The position numbers and the translations under genes are program-made. The notes under the pieces are model-generated. The model did not search any database and was not told the origin of the DNA. It saw only the letters and a list, made by a program, of their open reading frames with translations. This document shows positions 41,468-50,823 of a stretch of DNA of 64,000 nt, piece by piece; the stretch's first letter is position 1, and the number at the start of each line of letters is the position of its first letter. The stretch is from Klebsiella sp. WP3-W18-ESBL-02. Its GTDB lineage: Bacteria; Pseudomonadota; Gammaproteobacteria; Enterobacterales; Enterobacteriaceae. The stretch covers positions 3,100,001 to 3,164,000 of the forward strand of contig NZ_AP021972.1 of NCBI RefSeq assembly GCF_014168815.1, in the 5' to 3' direction.

Positions 41468-44400
41468 ATGGCACTCTACAGCTTAACGCCGCGCGTCAAA
41501 GTGTTGGCAGAACGTTTACTTTCGCAAAAAAGCACCCTGTGCACCGAGCACGCCGCCGTGCTGAACGCGCTCGATAGCGATATCGCCGGCGTTCCTGCCG
41601 CCGTAAAACCGGCGCGCCGTTTCTATGAACTGATGCGCCAGCTGCCGCTGACCATCAGCGCCGACGAACTGATCGTCGGCAACCAGACCCGCAAACCGCA
41701 CGGGGCAATTTTCCACGATGACAGCGCCGCGCATCGCCCGTCCGCCTTCCAGTTCCTCAATCTGAACAGCAACCTCGACTCCCCGGATTACAAACTGGTG
41801 GTCGAAAAAGGCGTGCTGGCGATTAAACAGCAGCTGGAAGAGAAAACCCGCGCGCTGGGCAGCGCCGTCAGCCGCAGCGGCATGGACGAAGTCAACGGCT
41901 GCCGCGCCGCCATTTACGCCTGCGACGCGCTGATGGCGCTGGCGCAGAACCTGGCCAACAGCGCCGAAACGCTTGCCGCTGCCGAAACCAACGCCTATCG
42001 CAAAGCGGAGCTGTTAGACAGCGCCGCCATTCTGCACCACGTTCCGGCGCACCCGGCGCGCAGCTTTAAAGAAGCCTGCCAGGCGTTCTACCTGTTCCAG
42101 TTGGCGCTTCAGCTCGACAACGGTAGCTACGCCGTCAACCCGGAAGGTGCCGATAAAGCGCTGCTGCCGTACTACCAGCATGATGTTGCCAACGGCACGT
42201 TAACCGACGCACAGGCGTATGAAATCGTTGAATGCCTGTGGTTTAAGCTGGCGGAATTAAGCGAAGTCCGCGCCGCTTGCGCAATCGACGGCTACCCGAT
42301 GTTCGACGCCCTGCTGCACGGTGCGAGCCTTGAGAACGCGCGTATTAACGCGCTCTCAGAGATGTTCCTCAGCGCGCAGCAAAACCTCAGCGCCCTGAAT
42401 CTGCCGGTGCGTCTGTTCAGCGGCGCGCAGCAGGTGTCTGGCGCGCCGTTCGCACAGGTCAGTGAAACCGCTACCGTGGAAGGGCTGACGCCGCGCATGC
42501 AGCGCCTGCGTAACCACTACCTGACCGTGCGCCCGAGCGTCTCTATCTACCGCGCGCTGGCCTTCACCGAAGTGGTCAAAGCCAATCCGGGCATGCCGAC
42601 CATTCTGCTGCGTGCCAAAGCCTTCCGCCACGCCTGCGAAACCGCGCCGATTCTGATTCAGGACGACGAACTGATCGTCGGCCATCCGTGCGGTAAGCCG
42701 CGCGCCGGGGCCTTCTCGCCGGATATCGCCTGGCGCTGGGTGCGCGACGAGCTCGACACCATGAGCACCCGTCCGCAGGATCCGTTCGAAATCAGCGAAG
42801 AAGATAAAAAGACCATCCGCGAAGAGATCGTGCCGTTCTGGGAAGGCCGTTCTCTGGATGAAATCTGCGAAGCGCAGTACCGCGAAGCGGGCGTGTGGGC
42901 GTTCAGCGGCGAAACCTTCGTCAGCGACCTCTCCTACCACCAGATCAACGGCGGCGGCGACACCTGCCCGGGCTACGACGTGCTGCTGTTCACCAAAGGC
43001 ATGAACGGCATCAAGGCCGACGCCGAGGCGCACCTCGCCAGCCTGAGCATGGAGAACCCGGACGATATCGACCGCATTTACTACTACAAAGCGGCGATTG
43101 AAACCTGCGAAGGGGTGATTAACTATTCGCACCGCATCGCCGCCCGCGCCCGCGAACTGGCGGCCGTTGAGCAGAACGCCCAGCGCCGCGCCGAGCTGCT
43201 GACCATCGCCGACGTGAACCAGAACGTGCCGGCCAACCCGCCGAAAACCTTGCAGGAAGCGCTGCAAAGCATCTGGACGGTGGAATCGCTGTTTGAAATT
43301 GAAGAGAACCAGACCGGCCTGTCGCTGGGCCGCGTGGACCAGTACTGCTACCCGATGTTTGAAGCTGATATCCGCGAAGGCCGCCTGACCCATGAGAGCG
43401 CGCTGGAAATGATGCAGGCGTTTATCATCAAATGTGCCGAGCTGATGTGGATGTCCAGCGAGCTGGGGGCTAAATATTTCGCCGGTTATCAACCATTTAT
43501 CAACCTGACCGTTGGTGGCCAGAAGCGTTCCGGCGGCGATGCCTGTAACGACCTGACCTATCTGATCATGGACGCCGTGCGCTTTGTGAAGGTTTACCAG
43601 CCGTCGCTGGCCTGCCGTATTCACAACCAGTCGCCGCAGAAGTACATGGAAAAAATCGTTGACGTGGTCAAAGCGGGCATGGGCTTCCCGGCCTGCCACT
43701 TTGATGATTCCCACATCAAGATGATGCTGCGCAAAGGCTTCGATTTCGAAGACGCCCGCGACTACTGCCTGATGGGCTGCGTTGAGCCGCAGAAATCCGG
43801 CCGTATCTACCAGTGGACCTCTACCGGTTACACCCAGTGGCCGATCGCTATCGAGTTTGTACTCAACCGTGGTCGCATGGTGCTGTTTGACAGCTACCAG
43901 GGGCTGGACACCGGCGACCTGCGCGACTTTAGCACCTTCGAGCAGTTCGATGCCGCGGTCAAACAGCAGATTGCCCATATCGTGCGCCTGTCCGCTATCG
44001 GCACGGTAATCAGCCAGCGCGTACACCGCGACGTGGCGCCGAAACCGCTGATGTCGCTGCTGGTCGAAGGCTGCATGGAGAAAGGTAAAGACGTTGCCGC
44101 CGGTGGCGCGATGGTCAACCACGGCCCGGGGCTGATTTTCTCTGGCCTGGCGACCTACGTCGACTCGATGGCGGCAATTCGCAAGCTGGTGTTTGAGGAT
44201 AAGAAATACACCCTCGAGCAGGTTCGCGATGCGCTGCTGGCCAACTTCGAAGGCTTTGAAGCGCTGCGCCGCGACTGCCTGAACGCGCCGAAGTACGGCA
44301 ACGACGACAACTATGTTGACCAGTATGCGCTGGACATCACCGAGTGGACCGAGCGCGAGTGCCGCAAATACCAGATGCTCTACTCCACCCTGAGCCACGG

Positions 44401-44854
44401 CACGCTGTCGATTTCCAACAATACGCCAATCGGCGAGCTGACCAACGCCACGCCGAACGGCCGCCTGGCGTGGATGCCGCTCTCCGACGGTATCAGCCCG
44501 ACCCAGGGCGCGGATAAAAATGGCCCCACCGCCATCATTAAATCCGTCAGCAAGATGAACGTGGAAACCATGAACATCGGCATGGTGCACAACTTCAAGT
44601 TCCTCAAAGGGCTGCTGGATACCCCGGAAGGCCGCCACGGCCTGATTACGCTGCTGCGTACCGCCTCCATTCTCGGCAACGGCCAGATGCAGTTCAGCTA
44701 CGTCGACAACGAAGTGCTGAAAAAAGCCCAGCAGGAGCCGGAGAAATACCGCGACCTGATCGTCCGCGTGGCGGGCTACAGCGCCTACTTCGTGGAGCTG
44801 TGCAAGGAAGTTCAGGACGAGATCATCAGCCGTACGGTGATCGAGAAGTTCTGA
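41468..44854 (+). CDS. cutC: CutC, choline trimethylamine-lyase (long, type II)
   Basis: Glycyl radical enzyme of 1128 residues that cleaves choline to trimethylamine and acetaldehyde. Catalytic Cys771 with Glu773 (MGCVEPQKSG) and Gly1103 in the RVAGYSAYF radical loop are exactly where the Klebsiella enzyme has them. The N-terminal ~280 residues, absent in the short type I enzymes, are a partial duplication of the pyruvate-formate-lyase-like fold: ISADELIVGNQTRKPHG near residue 70 repeats in IQDDELIVGHPCGKPRAG near residue 400. This extension is thought to serve encapsulation. Activated by the next gene, cutD. Long antisense ORFs within it are shadows. Confidence 0.97.
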   Translation: MALYSLTPRVKVLAERLLSQKSTLCTEHAAVLNALDSDIAGVPAAVKPARRFYELMRQLPLTISADELIVGNQTRKPHGAIFHDDSAAHRPSAFQFLNLNSNLDSPDYKLVVEKGVLAIKQQLEEKTRALGSAVSRSGMDEVNGCRAAIYACDALMALAQNLANSAETLAAAETNAYRKAELLDSAAILHHVPAHPARSFKEACQAFYLFQLALQLDNGSYAVNPEGADKALLPYYQHDVANGTLTDAQAYEIVECLWFKLAELSEVRAACAIDGYPMFDALLHGASLENARINALSEMFLSAQQNLSALNLPVRLFSGAQQVSGAPFAQVSETATVEGLTPRMQRLRNHYLTVRPSVSIYRALAFTEVVKANPGMPTILLRAKAFRHACETAPILIQDDELIVGHPCGKPRAGAFSPDIAWRWVRDELDTMSTRPQDPFEISEEDKKTIREEIVPFWEGRSLDEICEAQYREAGVWAFSGETFVSDLSYHQINGGGDTCPGYDVLLFTKGMNGIKADAEAHLASLSMENPDDIDRIYYYKAAIETCEGVINYSHRIAARARELAAVEQNAQRRAELLTIADVNQNVPANPPKTLQEALQSIWTVESLFEIEENQTGLSLGRVDQYCYPMFEADIREGRLTHESALEMMQAFIIKCAELMWMSSELGAKYFAGYQPFINLTVGGQKRSGGDACNDLTYLIMDAVRFVKVYQPSLACRIHNQSPQKYMEKIVDVVKAGMGFPACHFDDSHIKMMLRKGFDFEDARDYCLMGCVEPQKSGRIYQWTSTGYTQWPIAIEFVLNRGRMVLFDSYQGLDTGDLRDFSTFEQFDAAVKQQIAHIVRLSAIGTVISQRVHRDVAPKPLMSLLVEGCMEKGKDVAAGGAMVNHGPGLIFSGLATYVDSMAAIRKLVFEDKKYTLEQVRDALLANFEGFEALRRDCLNAPKYGNDDNYVDQYALDITEWTERECRKYQMLYSTLSHGTLSISNNTPIGELTNATPNGRLAWMPLSDGISPTQGADKNGPTAIIKSVSKMNVETMNIGMVHNFKFLKGLLDTPEGRHGLITLLRTASILGNGQMQFSYVDNEVLKKAQQEPEKYRDLIVRVAGYSAYFVELCKEVQDEIISRTVIEKF

Positions 44855-44905
44855 TAACACGGACAGTAATCGGACAAGGACGTCCGCAGTTTTCAGGAGG
44901 CAAGC

Positions 44906-45856
44906 GTGATTGGCAATACACAAGAATTAACCGGGCGCATTTTCAATATCCAGAAGTACTCGATCTACGACGGCGACGGCATTCGCACACTGGTGTTTTT
45001 CAAAGGCTGCAATATTCGCTGCCCGTGGTGCGCTAACCCGGAAGGCTTAAGCAGCCAGTTTCAGGTGATGTTTTCGCAGGACAAGTGCATCAACTGCGGC
45101 GACTGCGTTAACGTCTGCCCGGCGGGCATTCACTACCGCGCGGAAGAAAACGGCGAAATGAAGCACTTCGTCAACCGCAATAAAGACTGCATTGGCTGCC
45201 GTAAATGCGAAGAGATTTGCACCCAGCACGCGCTGGATATTCTCGGCAAAGACGTCACCGTCAGCGAGCTGATGGACATCATCATGCAGGACTATGACTT
45301 CTATGTCTCCTCCGGCGGCGGCGTCACCATCGGCGGCGGCGAGATGAGCCTGCAAACCGATTTTGCCGTCGCCCTGTTCAGCGAATGCAAGAAGATGATG
45401 ATCAACACCGCCGTCGAGACCCAGGGCACCACGCCGCTGGCCAACTACCAGAAGCTGGCACCGGTGACCGATACCTTCTTGTTCGACATTAAACAGATCG
45501 ACAGCGATCACCATAAAACGCTGTTTGGCATCGGTAACGAAGGGGTGCGCCGCAACCTGGAGTGGCTGGTGGACTCTGGCGCTAACGTCATTGTGCGGAT
45601 GCCGCTGGTGCGCGGCTACAACGACTCATGGGAAGCCATTACGGGGGCGATTGACTACGTCCAGAAGCTGGCGAAGCGCGGCAATATCCGCCGCATCGAC
45701 ATGCTGCCGTACCACCAGTTGGGGCGCAAAAAGTACGATCGTCTGGAGATGCCCTACCCGATCCTCAACGATCCCACCTACAGCGTGGAAGAGCTGAACA
45801 AGCTGGAGGCGTTTTTCGCACAGTTTGATTTTGATATTCGCTTAGTTCGTCATTAA
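44906..45856 (+). CDS. cutD: CutD, radical SAM activase of CutC
   Basis: 316 residues. Radical-SAM cluster CxxxCxxC in FKGCNIRCPWC, then two ferredoxin-type clusters (CINCGDCVNVCPAG and CIGCRKCEEICTQH). It puts the glycyl radical on CutC Gly1103. Start is GTG at 44906 with AGGAGG five nt upstream. 51 nt after cutC. Confidence 0.96.
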   Translation: MIGNTQELTGRIFNIQKYSIYDGDGIRTLVFFKGCNIRCPWCANPEGLSSQFQVMFSQDKCINCGDCVNVCPAGIHYRAEENGEMKHFVNRNKDCIGCRKCEEICTQHALDILGKDVTVSELMDIIMQDYDFYVSSGGGVTIGGGEMSLQTDFAVALFSECKKMMINTAVETQGTTPLANYQKLAPVTDTFLFDIKQIDSDHHKTLFGIGNEGVRRNLEWLVDSGANVIVRMPLVRGYNDSWEAITGAIDYVQKLAKRGNIRRIDMLPYHQLGRKKYDRLEMPYPILNDPTYSVEELNKLEAFFAQFDFDIRLVRH

Positions 45857-45867
45857 AGGAGCCGATA

Positions 45868-46281
45868 ATGAAAAGTTTAGGCGTCATTGAAACACGTGGA
45901 CTGGTCGCCGCCGTTCAGGCCGTCGACGCCGCCTGTAAAGCCGCGGGCGTGGCCTGCATTGGCTATCGCAAGGTCGGTTCCGGGCTGGTGAGCGTCTGTT
46001 TTGAAGGCGAGATCAGCGCCATTCATACCGCCATCGAGCGCGGCGTCGCGGTAGCAAAAACCGTCGACTCGCAGGTGAAATCACTGGTGATTGCCCGCCC
46101 GGAACGCTGCGTGGTGGAAGCGCTCAGCAGCCTGAAAGGCCATCCGCCGCGTGCTAAAGCGCAGGAAAAGGTTCACGCTGAACCTGCCGTTGAGCCTCAG
46201 ATTCCTGCCGTAGAGCCGACACCTCTCTCTCCGGTTGTTGATGAGAAAAACGCCGTGCATAAGAAAGGGAAAAAGGCATGA
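45868..46281 (+). CDS. cmcE: CmcE, BMC-H shell protein with C-terminal extension
   Basis: 137 residues. BMC domain to about residue 92 (SLGVIETRGLVAAVQAVDAACKA, SLVIARPERC), then a 45-residue Pro/Glu/Lys-rich tail (EPAVEPQIPAVEPTPLSP, KKGKKA) that could bind cargo. Overlaps cutH by 4 nt. Confidence 0.92.
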   Translation: MKSLGVIETRGLVAAVQAVDAACKAAGVACIGYRKVGSGLVSVCFEGEISAIHTAIERGVAVAKTVDSQVKSLVIARPERCVVEALSSLKGHPPRAKAQEKVHAEPAVEPQIPAVEPTPLSPVVDEKNAVHKKGKKA

Positions 46282-46898
46282 TTGACGCCCTGCTACAGGA
46301 AAAAATCACCGCCCGGCTGGCCCACACTGCGCCCGCCATTCCGGTGGGCATCTCTAACCGTCACGTGCATCTGTCGCAGCCGGACGTCGAAGCGCTTTTC
46401 GGCAAAGGCTATACGCTGACGCCGCTTAAGCCGCTGCGCCAGCCGGGGCAGTTTGCCGCCGAAGAGTGCGTGACCATCGTCGGCCCGAAAGGCTCGCTGA
46501 CCAACGTGCGCGTCCTCGGCCCTACCCGCCCTATCACTCAGCTGGAAGTGTCGCGCGCCGACTGCTTCGCGCTGGGTATTAAGGCGCCGGTCCGCGAATC
46601 CGGTCAGTTGGAGAACGCGGGCAGCGCGCTGCTGGTGGGGCCGAAAGGCCACGTTGAACTTCATTCGCAGGTGATTTGCGCCTGGCGTCATATTCATATG
46701 TCGCCGCAGGACGCTCGGGCGCTGAACGTCAGCAATGGGCAAAAGGTCAGCGTACGCAGCGGCGGTGAACGCCAGCTCACCTTCGACGAAGTGGTGGTGC
46801 GGGTGCGCGATGATTTCGCCCTTGAGTTTCACATCGACACCGAAGAAGCCAACGCCGCCGGGCTGAAAAACGGCGCGCAGGTGACGCTGGTGCGTTAA
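46278..46898 (+). CDS. cutH: CutH, PduL-type phosphotransacylase
   Basis: 206 residues. Converts acetyl-CoA and phosphate to acetyl-phosphate, recycling CoA inside the shell. Two PduL domains with zinc ligands SNRHVHLSQPD and WRHIHMSPQDA. The first ~20 residues (MIDALLQEKITARLAHTAP) are an amphipathic helix of the encapsulation type. Unlike housekeeping Pta it is small and lacks similarity to it. Confidence 0.93.
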   Translation: MIDALLQEKITARLAHTAPAIPVGISNRHVHLSQPDVEALFGKGYTLTPLKPLRQPGQFAAEECVTIVGPKGSLTNVRVLGPTRPITQLEVSRADCFALGIKAPVRESGQLENAGSALLVGPKGHVELHSQVICAWRHIHMSPQDARALNVSNGQKVSVRSGGERQLTFDEVVVRVRDDFALEFHIDTEEANAAGLKNGAQVTLVR

Positions 46899-46909
46899 CG
46901 GAGGCCATC

Positions 46910-47590
46910 ATGACCGAGCAACAGATTGACCGCCTGGTGGCGCAGATTCTCCAGCGCTTGCAGCCTCCGGTGCTGGTAATGGTGACCGCCGCAGAGGGCT
47001 ATCGCCACGAGATTTGCCAGCGTCTGGCGCGCTGCGGCGAGCGGCTGCATCTGGCGCTAGAGGGCATGCTGCCCGATAGCGAACGCTGGGCGTCGCTCGG
47101 CGAAACGCTGCCTGCGGAAAGCTGGCAACGCGCGCTGCCGCCGGCCCCTTACAAAGCGCTGCTGCTGCCGTTTCTTGATTATCCGCTGGCGATGGATCTG
47201 CTGAACGGCACGCTGCACAGCCCGGTAGCGCAGAGGGTACACGATGCGCTATGCGCCGGTATTCCGGTTCTGGCGCTGCGCTACCTTTGCGATCCGCACA
47301 GTGAGCTCAACGCCCTGCGCGGCGAAGCGGACAGCGCCTATGCGGCCCATCTTGGTACGACCCTTACCCGTCTGGCCGAATGCGGCATCATGCTCGGATC
47401 GCTGAACGATCTGCTGGCGCGGCTAGAAGCGGGCGCAAAGGCGCCCACCGTCACCGACGGCACACGGCGTTATCTGACTGTCACAGATATCGTCAATAAT
47501 CCGGCGTTGGCCGATTCACCCGACGCGGTATTAACCGATGCCGCCGTCGATTTTTTAAAAACACAGAGAAAAATAACCTTACCTCGATAA
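46910..47590 (+). CDS. Microcompartment-linked protein, flavoprotein/PduM-like, function unknown
   Basis: 226 residues, GGAGG before ATG, 12 nt after cutH. N-terminal helix (TEQQIDRLVAQILQRLQPP) resembles encapsulation or shell-binding helices; the middle (LVMVTAAEGYRHEICQRLARCG, KALLLPFLDYPLAMDLLNG, AGIPVLALRYLCD) is compatible with a Rossmann-like flavoprotein fold of the kind seen in BMC operons. Part of the choline operon by spacing. I do not recognise a named function. Confidence 0.7.
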   Translation: MTEQQIDRLVAQILQRLQPPVLVMVTAAEGYRHEICQRLARCGERLHLALEGMLPDSERWASLGETLPAESWQRALPPAPYKALLLPFLDYPLAMDLLNGTLHSPVAQRVHDALCAGIPVLALRYLCDPHSELNALRGEADSAYAAHLGTTLTRLAECGIMLGSLNDLLARLEAGAKAPTVTDGTRRYLTVTDIVNNPALADSPDAVLTDAAVDFLKTQRKITLPR

Positions 47591-47609
47591 CACACCCTGG
47601 AGTGTAGAT

Positions 47610-48020
47610 ATGTCTTCGAAAACAAAATGCTGGCTATGGATGCTGCTGGTTATCGTCTCAGAAACCTCGGCCACCTCAACGCTTAAAATGTTTGATTCCA
47701 GCGAAGGGATGACCAAAACCCTGCTGCTGGCGCTGATCGTTGTGCTGTACTGCGTGTGCTACTACTCGCTGTCCCGCGCGGTGAAAGATATTCCGGTTGG
47801 GCTAGCCTACGCCACCTGGTCGGGCACCGGTATTCTGGTGGTCTCGACGCTGGGCATGGCCTTCTACGGCCAGCACCCGGACACCGCCGCCATCATCGGC
47901 ATGGCGATTATCGCCAGCGGTATTGTCATCATGAACCTGTTCTCGAAAATGGGCCACGAAGACACAGAAGAGACGCCGCCTACCCCGGTCGCCAAACTCG
48001 ATAACAATATCGCTAACTAA
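47610..48020 (+). CDS. SMR-family small membrane protein 1
   Basis: 136 residues, four membrane helices, EmrE family with the conserved Glu (VIVSETSATSTLKM) and RAVKDIPVGLAYATWSGTG. It has a longer C-terminal cytoplasmic tail (HEDTEETPPTPVAKL) than EmrE. Likely forms a pair with the next gene. Common at the end of type II choline operons; transport of choline, betaine or trimethylamine is the likely job, direction unknown. Confidence 0.9.
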   Translation: MSSKTKCWLWMLLVIVSETSATSTLKMFDSSEGMTKTLLLALIVVLYCVCYYSLSRAVKDIPVGLAYATWSGTGILVVSTLGMAFYGQHPDTAAIIGMAIIASGIVIMNLFSKMGHEDTEETPPTPVAKLDNNIAN

Positions 48021-48037
48021 CGCAAAAGGAATCGCTC

Positions 48038-48367
48038 ATGTTTAATCTCGGATTTTTATGGCTGGCGCTGTCTATCGGCTCCGAAATCACCGGCACGTCA
48101 ATGATCAAAAAAACCCACGGCTTTAGTAAACTGGCGCCATCGGTACTGGTGGTCTGCGCGTACGCGCTTTGCTACTTCGCGCTCACCCGCGCGATGAGCA
48201 CCATTCCGGTCGGCGTGGCCTATTCGCTGTGGTGCGGCTTTGGCATCGTCGGCGTCACGATCTGCTCCATGATCCTCTACAAACAGAAACCGGATCTGCC
48301 CGCTATCTTTGCTATGCTGTTGATTATCAGCGGCGGCATCATCATGAACGTTTTCTCCGGCATGTAA
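48038..48367 (+). CDS. SMR-family small membrane protein 2
   Basis: 109 residues, four helices, conserved Glu (IGSEITGTSMIKK) and RAMSTIPVGVAYSLWCGFG. 18 nt after the first SMR gene; a heterodimer like YdgE/YdgF is probable. A hairpin follows at 48376. Confidence 0.9.
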   Translation: MFNLGFLWLALSIGSEITGTSMIKKTHGFSKLAPSVLVVCAYALCYFALTRAMSTIPVGVAYSLWCGFGIVGVTICSMILYKQKPDLPAIFAMLLIISGGIIMNVFSGM

Positions 48368-48375
48368 CGCCCGAC

Positions 48376-48402
48376 GGCATCTTCCCCCTCGGGGAAGATG
48401 CC
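48376..48402. terminator. Hairpin ending the choline operon
   Basis: Perfect 12-bp stem GGCATCTTCCCC / GGGGAAGATGCC with a 3-nt loop, 9 nt after the last SMR stop. No T-run follows directly. Confidence 0.65.
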
Positions 48403-49055
48403 AGCGATTCCCCTCAGCCCATCCCTGATTCGCCATTCAGATGAAATGGCATCCCTCTTCATGATATTTCTCCCCTTTATCAGCGTTAAAAATCCGGTTA
48501 GAAAACGCCCCTGAATTATTATATTCATGCAAAAAGGGAAGCTACACTTCCTTTAATATGGAATTCTTTATTCCTTAATACCTAATATTTTCCGCTAATA
48601 TGTAACTTTCAGAAACATACATGCGCAACACCTTTATTGATTAAAAATAATTTATTTTTTATTGCTTTAAAACAGAATAATAAAGGCTGAAACTATCGCA
48701 CCGAATTAATAGTAACAAATTGTTCTAAAAGGATTTTACACGGAAAGTTTTTATATATTAAGATCGTTTTCACCAATCAATAATAGGTTATCGATCGTTC
48801 TGCCCTGGCGTTTCATTAATGATAGTTACGATCGGTTTGAACGATCGATATGAATCAATTTAATCGTCTTTGACAATGATATTTACAGGTTGTAACATGC
48901 GCCTCCTTTAATAAATAGCAGCCTACCTTGTTCAATGGATGAATATGGCAAAATAGGGAACATAGTGTTTCCTTTTTGTAAAACGCTGCAATAGCACAAT
49001 GAAAACATTGCTCTGGTACGAATGGACCTGTTGATTTTTGCTTCTGGAGAAAGCT
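48403..49055. promoter_or_regulatory. AT-rich 650-bp gap with a long inverted repeat
   Basis: No gene visible. ATCGATCGTTC (48790-48800) and its exact complement GAACGATCGAT (48839-48849) form an 11-bp inverted repeat with a 38-nt spacer; inside the spacer ACGATCG recurs at 48828. This looks like a regulator site (two operators with about 49-bp phasing) for the cyclase gene or a missed RNA. Confidence 0.45.
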
Positions 49056-50579
49056 TTGATTAGGAACCTGAATTTTCGTCGCCCTTTAAATATCTGCTTC
49101 CTGATAACGGCTATCGTATTTACCTTAGTCTGCACGGCAGTGCTGGCGCTGCAATGGCAAGATGCCAAAAGTACCTACCAACGGCAGAATTTACGCTACG
49201 TCCAAAATCTGTCGACCTATACCGCCAAATATCTTTCTGGCTACGAAAGCATGCTGGACGAAACCATCAAGCAGCTGGCCGCCAACACTCAGGGTAAAAT
49301 CCGCGACGGCGAAAACCTTCGCCACTGGCTGTTTGAGCGTTTCAACGCTATGCCCGACGCGCGTTCGCTGATTTATGCCAGCAGCGACGGTCGCTTTATC
49401 CGTCTGCCCAATGTCGATCTGGACGATGAAACCACGCGTCAGGCCGACCCACGCAACAAGATTTGGTTCACCGTCGCCATGCGCGATGACTTTGACAGCG
49501 CGCATTACACCAGCAGCCGCGACATTTTTGATAACGGCAGCCGCACGCTCACTATCTCAAAATCGTTGGTCGACAACGATGATGGTGAGAAAATTGGCGT
49601 GCTGGCGGTGCGCCTGAACCGCGCGTCCACTGCGGATATTCTGAACGCCGCCGTGCCTCCCCTGCCCGGACAAAAGTGGATCATGGACGGTGAAGGGCAA
49701 CAGATTGCAAGCGATCGAGGCGCAATTAGCCCCGCCGTGCTGGCGGAAGTCTCGGTGAAGCTGCATAAATCTTCCCCTTTCTTCTCTCTGCCCGAAACCG
49801 GTAAATGGTATTTCACCAGCGCGATAGGCGATACCAGCTGGTACCTGGTGCACGAGGTACGCGACAGCGACTTAACATCCCATGTCTTTGACCGCAGCGA
49901 CAACGTGCTTTACTGCCTGCTGTTTGGCCTGCTGGCGCTGTTCATCTGCTGGTGGATGGTTCGAATCGCTCTGAACGCGCTGTATATTCGTATCGCTAAC
50001 GGTATCCGTAACGGCGCGATTGAACAAAAAGCGGCGGAAGAAATGCTGTATGAAGAGATCCACAACACCTCGGTGCAGCAGGAAAATATCAAAAATGAGG
50101 CGCTGACCGACGGCTTGACCGAGCTGAAAAACCGCCGCGCGTTTGATAACGATCTTGAGTTCATGCAGCACGCCGACGATTTGTGCCTGGCGATGATTGA
50201 TATTGATAACTTTAAGTCGATTAACGATACCTACGGCCATGCCACCGGCGATATGGTGCTGAAAACCGTCTCCGACATTGGGCTGCGCCTGCGCGGGCTG
50301 GATAACATTACGCTCTACCGCTACGGCGGTGAGGAAATTGCGGTGTTATTCCAGAACGTGAGCCAGGAAGACGCACGGGTCTATCTCGAACGCTGGCGAG
50401 AAACCTGCGATCAGCGGCGGTTCCGCGAGGCGAATTTGCACGTAACGTTCAGCGCCGGTCTCACGGCCAAGGGCACAATGAGTATCGAAGAAGCGCTGGC
50501 CCTGGCGGACAAACGGCTGTACGAAGCCAAGCGCAACGGAAAAAATCGCATCATCAACACATCGGCCGAAAGTCACTAA
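49056..50579 (+). CDS. Membrane diguanylate cyclase (periplasmic sensor plus GGDEF)
   Basis: 507 residues from TTG 49056 (MIRNLNFRRPLNI), chosen because GGAG lies 7 nt before; upstream TTG at 49038 is poorer. Membrane helix near 15-35, a periplasmic dCache-like sensor (about 40-285, with DPRNKIWFTVAMRD and FDNGSRTLTISK), a second helix near 290-310, then GGDEF with catalytic GGEE at 424-427 (RYGGEEIAVLF) and the metal-binding DIDNFKSINDTYGH. An RGLD lies upstream but two residues further from GGEE than a standard I-site, so product inhibition is unclear. Makes c-di-GMP. Stands alone before the lyase cluster. Confidence 0.9.
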   Translation: MIRNLNFRRPLNICFLITAIVFTLVCTAVLALQWQDAKSTYQRQNLRYVQNLSTYTAKYLSGYESMLDETIKQLAANTQGKIRDGENLRHWLFERFNAMPDARSLIYASSDGRFIRLPNVDLDDETTRQADPRNKIWFTVAMRDDFDSAHYTSSRDIFDNGSRTLTISKSLVDNDDGEKIGVLAVRLNRASTADILNAAVPPLPGQKWIMDGEGQQIASDRGAISPAVLAEVSVKLHKSSPFFSLPETGKWYFTSAIGDTSWYLVHEVRDSDLTSHVFDRSDNVLYCLLFGLLALFICWWMVRIALNALYIRIANGIRNGAIEQKAAEEMLYEEIHNTSVQQENIKNEALTDGLTELKNRRAFDNDLEFMQHADDLCLAMIDIDNFKSINDTYGHATGDMVLKTVSDIGLRLRGLDNITLYRYGGEEIAVLFQNVSQEDARVYLERWRETCDQRRFREANLHVTFSAGLTAKGTMSIEEALALADKRLYEAKRNGKNRIINTSAESH

Positions 50580-50693
50580 GGTCACACGCGCCCTTCAAAC
50601 CTCACCCGCACCGCAACGGCGCGGGTGAGTCAATGGATTCCACGCCCTGCCCTCGTTCAAGCGGCGAAAACCTCGATGACCCGCGCCTTCATA

Positions 50694-50704
50694 TAGTATG
50701 ACAA
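50694..50704. promoter_or_regulatory. GntR-family operator, site 1
   Basis: TAGTATGACAA, the reverse-strand form of the TTAGTCATACTAA motif found three more times in this cluster; 130 nt before the lyase gene. Confidence 0.6.
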
Positions 50705-50789
50705 ATTATGTTTATTTTGTGACCTGATAAGCATCTTATGACCTTTTTTCTGGCTAAAAATCGGCTGAAGGCGTTATTTTCCCATCAAA

Positions 50790-50800
50790 TAGTCATACTA
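50790..50800. promoter_or_regulatory. GntR-family operator, site 2
   Basis: TAGTCATACTA, 24 nt before the lyase ATG, so binding would block transcription or its start. Matches the FadR-subfamily consensus TNGTNNNACNA. Confidence 0.7.
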
Positions 50801-50823
50801 ATAAACATAAACGGAGATGCTTG

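Noticed and set aside
42356..44923. 855-codon open frame antisense to cutC
   Set aside because: It mirrors a long GC-rich gene with strong codon bias; the product is His/Val/Gly-rich without domains, and cutC on the other strand is certain.
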